64,000 nt of DNA from VMCP01 sp965659745 (GTDB lineage Bacteria > Bacteroidota > Bacteroidia > NS11-12g > UBA955). Location of the stretch: contig CBFHXF010000002.1 in NCBI GenBank assembly GCA_965659745.1, forward strand, positions 31,148-95,147, read 5' to 3'. Below the pieces are notes generated by a model, which saw only the letters and a program-made list of their open reading frames with translations, ran no database searches and was not told the DNA's origin. Below, in pieces: positions 61,363-64,000 of this stretch. The position numbers and the translations under genes were made by a program. How positions within the stretch are numbered: the first letter of the stretch is position 1; every line of letters starts with the position of its first letter.

Positions 61363-64000
61363 AAGAAATATCCATATTTCCCCAAGTTTCTTTGCCTTTA
61401 TACCTGAAGGAAAGGGATTTTACATTTTGATCTACAATTACGCGTGATGGCATGCTGCTCATATAGCCGGCGCCTTGGTATAAGTTAAGTTTGCGTTTGG
61501 TGCCATCTTTTAAACTTGCATATCCGTCAATAGCACCATTAGGTATTTGTATGGATTTCGTTTTACCCTTTAATGTGTATACCAATGTTGTTGCGTTATT
61601 TTGAGTACTGATAACCCTTGTAGTTTCTCCAATTTGATTCAATACCATGCCTCTGCCGTCGCCAGGCAAATTTAAGTTCGACTTAACCCCATTGATAAAG
61701 GTAAAGCCTTTGCCTTTGTTATTTATTAATACACCACCGTTATGGGCATCATCTGGACCATGTTGGTCGCGCGTGTATTTGTTGTTTCCATTAATAACGA
61801 CATCTAAATAGCCGTCTTGGTTAACGTCTATCGATTGCATTCCGTTTATGGGACCGATTTGACTTTCAAATGGGAGAGGAGATATCGTAAAAACGCCGCC
61901 GTTATTAACGAGCAAGAGATGTGCAAACTCATTAGCAAACATTTGATTATCATTCAACTTTTCACCAAAAATATCTTCCATCGTTTGTCCCATAAAGGAC
62001 GAGTAGCTGGTATATTTCTTACCCATATATTTAGGAACCACCGTGGCCATTTCGTCTAAGGAGTACAATGGATAACGTTTGTTGTTCTTTGTATAACTCA
62101 TAAAAACATCCGTCCGGCCATTTCCGTCAACATCCGTCCAGTATACATGAACGGGTTCGTTTCTGGAGGCTCGAATGAAACTATTTTGTCCTTTATTCGA
62201 AATCACATAGTCCATGTCTCCGTCGTTGTCAATGTCTAAAGGACAAATACTGTTATACCAGCCGGAATGATCAAATGTTTGTGTTTCTTTGGATGCAAAT
62301 TCGAATTTGCCCCCGATATTTTTCATGAAGACGATAGGTGTATATTCGCCCACTAACATCAAATCGGGTAAGTTGTCGTTATTATAATCGGTGAAAATAG
62401 CTTCGCAAATCATACCGGGCATGACCAATGCGGGTGCGTCAGATTCGGTTACATCAACAAATTTTCCTCCGTCGTTTCGTAATAAATAACTTCTGATTCC
62501 AATATTCGGATAATTTCCAGGTAAAATACGTCCTGCGACAAATAAATCTAAATCGCCATCTTGATCGTAATCTGCCGATGTAATGCTGTTGCAACTGCCG
62601 ATTACATTGGGCAATCTGTTGCTTCCATCGCTGAAGTTACCATTTCCTCCATTTATATATAATCGATGGCGGTATAGATTATTAGGCCATGATAGTTCAG
62701 ATCCGCCAATGGCAATATACAAATCCAAATCGCCATCACCGTCGGCATCGAATAGTAAAGAACCTGTAATATCTAATTTAATACTCCGCCATGGTTGTAA
62801 ACTATTAGGGGTGAAGGATCCATCCTTGCGACCTAAAAAAAGACTTGCATTACCTGTGCCGTCTCCAATAAAAACATCCTCTATTTCATCGCCATTTACA
62901 TCCCCGCTGCTTACCCCTGGTCCTAACATGGTGTAACGGTGGGGAAGTAGAGGTTCGCGTTTGAAATCAGGAGTTTCAAGTTCGGCGTGTTTGAAATTCA
63001 AACTATTGGATACATTATTGAAGTAAGTTGGGGATTCCAAAGATTTGAATAACTGTTTTTTGTCATTCGTTAGGGTGAGTTTTTCAATTGTAATAGTATG
63101 TGTTTTGTCAATGCCATCCAAAGACAATTTCGATATTCCCCCTGTTAAAAGTTCAAGGTACATTTCGGGCAATTGCGCATTATCCCCTAATCCGATATGA
63201 AAAATGGACTCAGAAGTACTTAAATATCCGCGGTGGCTGAAATTTTGAAAAACCCGGAACGTACCGTCTGCATTTTTAACCCAAATTTTAGAACCTTCTG
63301 TGTTTTTATGGGAATCGGATTGGAGTTTGATGTTTACAAAGTGATTTTTACTACCCTTGTTTTTATAAATTAGGGCTTCATCCCCTTGATTACAAACAAT
63401 CAAATCCATTTGTCCATCTCCGTCTAAGTCGCCAATTGCCGCACCTGTGCTTAACGTAGCGTCTTTTAATCCCCAATCATCAGCCCGATTCTTGAAATTC
63501 GTTTCGCCCCCTTCGAAAAGGTAGTTTTGTAATTTCTCAAAAGGCAACATTTTAAGCACTTCTTCGTGGTTTATGTTACCGCTTTTGGATTGTTCTTTTC
63601 GGTTTTGGTACAAAACAAAATCCAAGTCGGTTACATCTCTATAATAGCCGTTACTCACAAATAAGTCTTGTTTTGTATCGTTGTTGAAATCGCAGAATAG
63701 TGCCGACCAACTCCAATCGGTACGGGCTACATCATACAGGAATCCTAAATCCGAAAAAGTTCCATTACCCTGGTTTACCTGCAGATTGTTATGCATGTAT
63801 TGAGGACCATATCCATGAATATTAGTAACATGCACGTAGTCATATCCTTTTGGTCCCATCAAACGCATATATCTTTCTGTGTTTTCGGGAAGCATGTCTA
63901 ATGTAATGAAATCCAATTTGCCATCGTTATTTATATCGGCGGCATCGGATCCCATCGAATTAATACTGCTATGTTTTAATCTTTGGTAACATTCGTCTTT
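61358..64000 (-). CDS. VCBS/FG-GAP-repeat surface protein, N-terminus cut off
   Basis: The frame is open to the window end (880 codons seen; the gene starts beyond base 64000), so the ATG at 63955 is internal. The chain has repeated FG-GAP/VCBS calcium-binding units of the form DxNxDGxxD: DINNDGKLDFI, DFNNDTKQDLFV, DLDGDGQMDLIV, DADGDGDLDLYI, DYDQDGDLDLFV and DVNQDGYLDVVI. A segment near 220-290 (NHFVNIKLQSDSHKNTEGSK) resembles the ASPIC/UnbV module. Such repeats form beta-propellers. A surface or secreted location is inferred since no signal is visible in the remaining part. Its 3' end overlaps the promoter of the small basic-protein gene. Confidence 0.85.
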   Translation of the reverse strand, partial: KDECYQRLKHSSINSMGSDAADINNDGKLDFITLDMLPENTERYMRLMGPKGYDYVHVTNIHGYGPQYMHNNLQVNQGNGTFSDLGFLYDVARTDWSWSALFCDFNNDTKQDLFVSNGYYRDVTDLDFVLYQNRKEQSKSGNINHEEVLKMLPFEKLQNYLFEGGETNFKNRADDWGLKDATLSTGAAIGDLDGDGQMDLIVCNQGDEALIYKNKGSKNHFVNIKLQSDSHKNTEGSKIWVKNADGTFRVFQNFSHRGYLSTSESIFHIGLGDNAQLPEMYLELLTGGISKLSLDGIDKTHTITIEKLTLTNDKKQLFKSLESPTYFNNVSNSLNFKHAELETPDFKREPLLPHRYTMLGPGVSSGDVNGDEIEDVFIGDGTGNASLFLGRKDGSFTPNSLQPWRSIKLDITGSLLFDADGDGDLDLYIAIGGSELSWPNNLYRHRLYINGGNGNFSDGSNRLPNVIGSCNSITSADYDQDGDLDLFVAGRILPGNYPNIGIRSYLLRNDGGKFVDVTESDAPALVMPGMICEAIFTDYNNDNLPDLMLVGEYTPIVFMKNIGGKFEFASKETQTFDHSGWYNSICPLDIDNDGDMDYVISNKGQNSFIRASRNEPVHVYWTDVDGNGRTDVFMSYTKNNKRYPLYSLDEMATVVPKYMGKKYTSYSSFMGQTMEDIFGEKLNDNQMFANEFAHLLLVNNGGVFTISPLPFESQIGPINGMQSIDVNQDGYLDVVINGNNKYTRDQHGPDDAHNGGVLINNKGKGFTFINGVKSNLNLPGDGRGMVLNQIGETTRVISTQNNATTLVYTLKGKTKSIQIPNGAIDGYASLKDGTKRKLNLYQGAGYMSSMPSRVIVDQNVKSLSFRYKGKETWGNMDISF

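Noticed and set aside
1..64000. tRNA or rRNA genes, CRISPR arrays, insertion sequences, phage genes, riboswitches
   Set aside because: No cloverleaf-like stretches, regular repeat-spacer pattern, transposase, inverted-repeat-flanked gene or known riboswitch motif was seen by eye; a covariance-model scan would be needed to exclude small RNAs fully.

Overview
The window comes from a member of the phylum Bacteroidota, with moderate-to-low GC by eye. The grounds are two large secreted proteins with type-B (CHU_C-type) type IX secretion C-terminal domains, repeated TAnnTTTG promoter boxes of the Bacteroidota primary sigma factor, almost no Shine-Dalgarno sequences, an HU-CCDC81/SPOR protein, an alternative complex III operon, and a VCBS-repeat protein beside a vanadium-haloperoxidase-like lipoprotein. 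Genus and species cannot be fixed from the sequence. Nothing looks like a phage, plasmid, insertion sequence, CRISPR array, tRNA or rRNA, and gene density is high. No gene-free stretch exceeds 300 bases. The longest, about 290 bases at 3843-4131, holds two divergent promoters.

Layout. 1-3842: end of a lipoprotein gene, a Gfo/Idh/MocA-like protein, protein-isoaspartate methyltransferase, an M24 aminopeptidase. 4132-8772: a 1546-residue type IX substrate. 8931-13956 (minus): folC, a TonB-like protein, an HU/SPOR membrane protein and a plug-less outer-membrane barrel. 14120-14705: ribosomal L21-L27. 14774-18378: thioesterase, 2OG-Fe(II) oxygenase, ECF sigma factor with a small partner, fmt. 18484-22290: second type IX substrate. 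22287-27094 (minus): polyprenyl synthase, RNase R, MFS permease, free-methionine-sulfoxide reductase. 27202-33107: SNF2 helicase, a uracil-DNA glycosylase gene with an in-frame stop, FtsE-like ATPase, a polytopic membrane protein. 33169-39503: CCA-adding enzyme, SerRS, DinB/YfiT-like protein, cystathionine beta-synthase, methionine aminopeptidase, metallo-beta-lactamase-fold hydrolase. 39483-42281: a membrane glycosyltransferase-like/TPR fusion. 42436-48153: ribosomal protein S1 with an extra C-terminal domain, a membrane protein, a YhhQ-type transporter, a TPR protein and a lytic transglycosylase. 48357-56845: the six-gene alternative complex III operon (actA-F). 57001-59601: ValRS. 59766-64000 (minus): haloperoxidase-like lipoprotein, a 48-residue basic protein and a truncated VCBS-repeat protein.

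How the genes work together. Most are housekeeping genes for translation (L21, L27, S1, Fmt, Map, SerRS, ValRS, CCA enzyme) and protein or DNA repair. actA-F encodes a complete quinol-oxidising membrane complex that passes electrons from menaquinol to cytochrome c or a terminal oxidase; no oxidase gene follows it here. The barrel/HU-SPOR/TonB-like group is a plausible envelope module.

The observations most worth follow-up are: (i) at least eleven genes whose TAnnTTTG box ends only 3-7 bases before the start codon, which predicts leaderless mRNAs, several with GTG or TTG starts; (ii) by contrast, perfect Shine-Dalgarno sequences before rpsA (TTG start) and the ECF sigma gene; (iii) a helix-hairpin-helix-like domain fused to S1; (iv) the nonsense codon in ung; (v) a histidine-rich loop in ActF; (vi) the HU-SPOR/TonB-like/barrel cluster. 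No wholly new defence or mobile system was seen.
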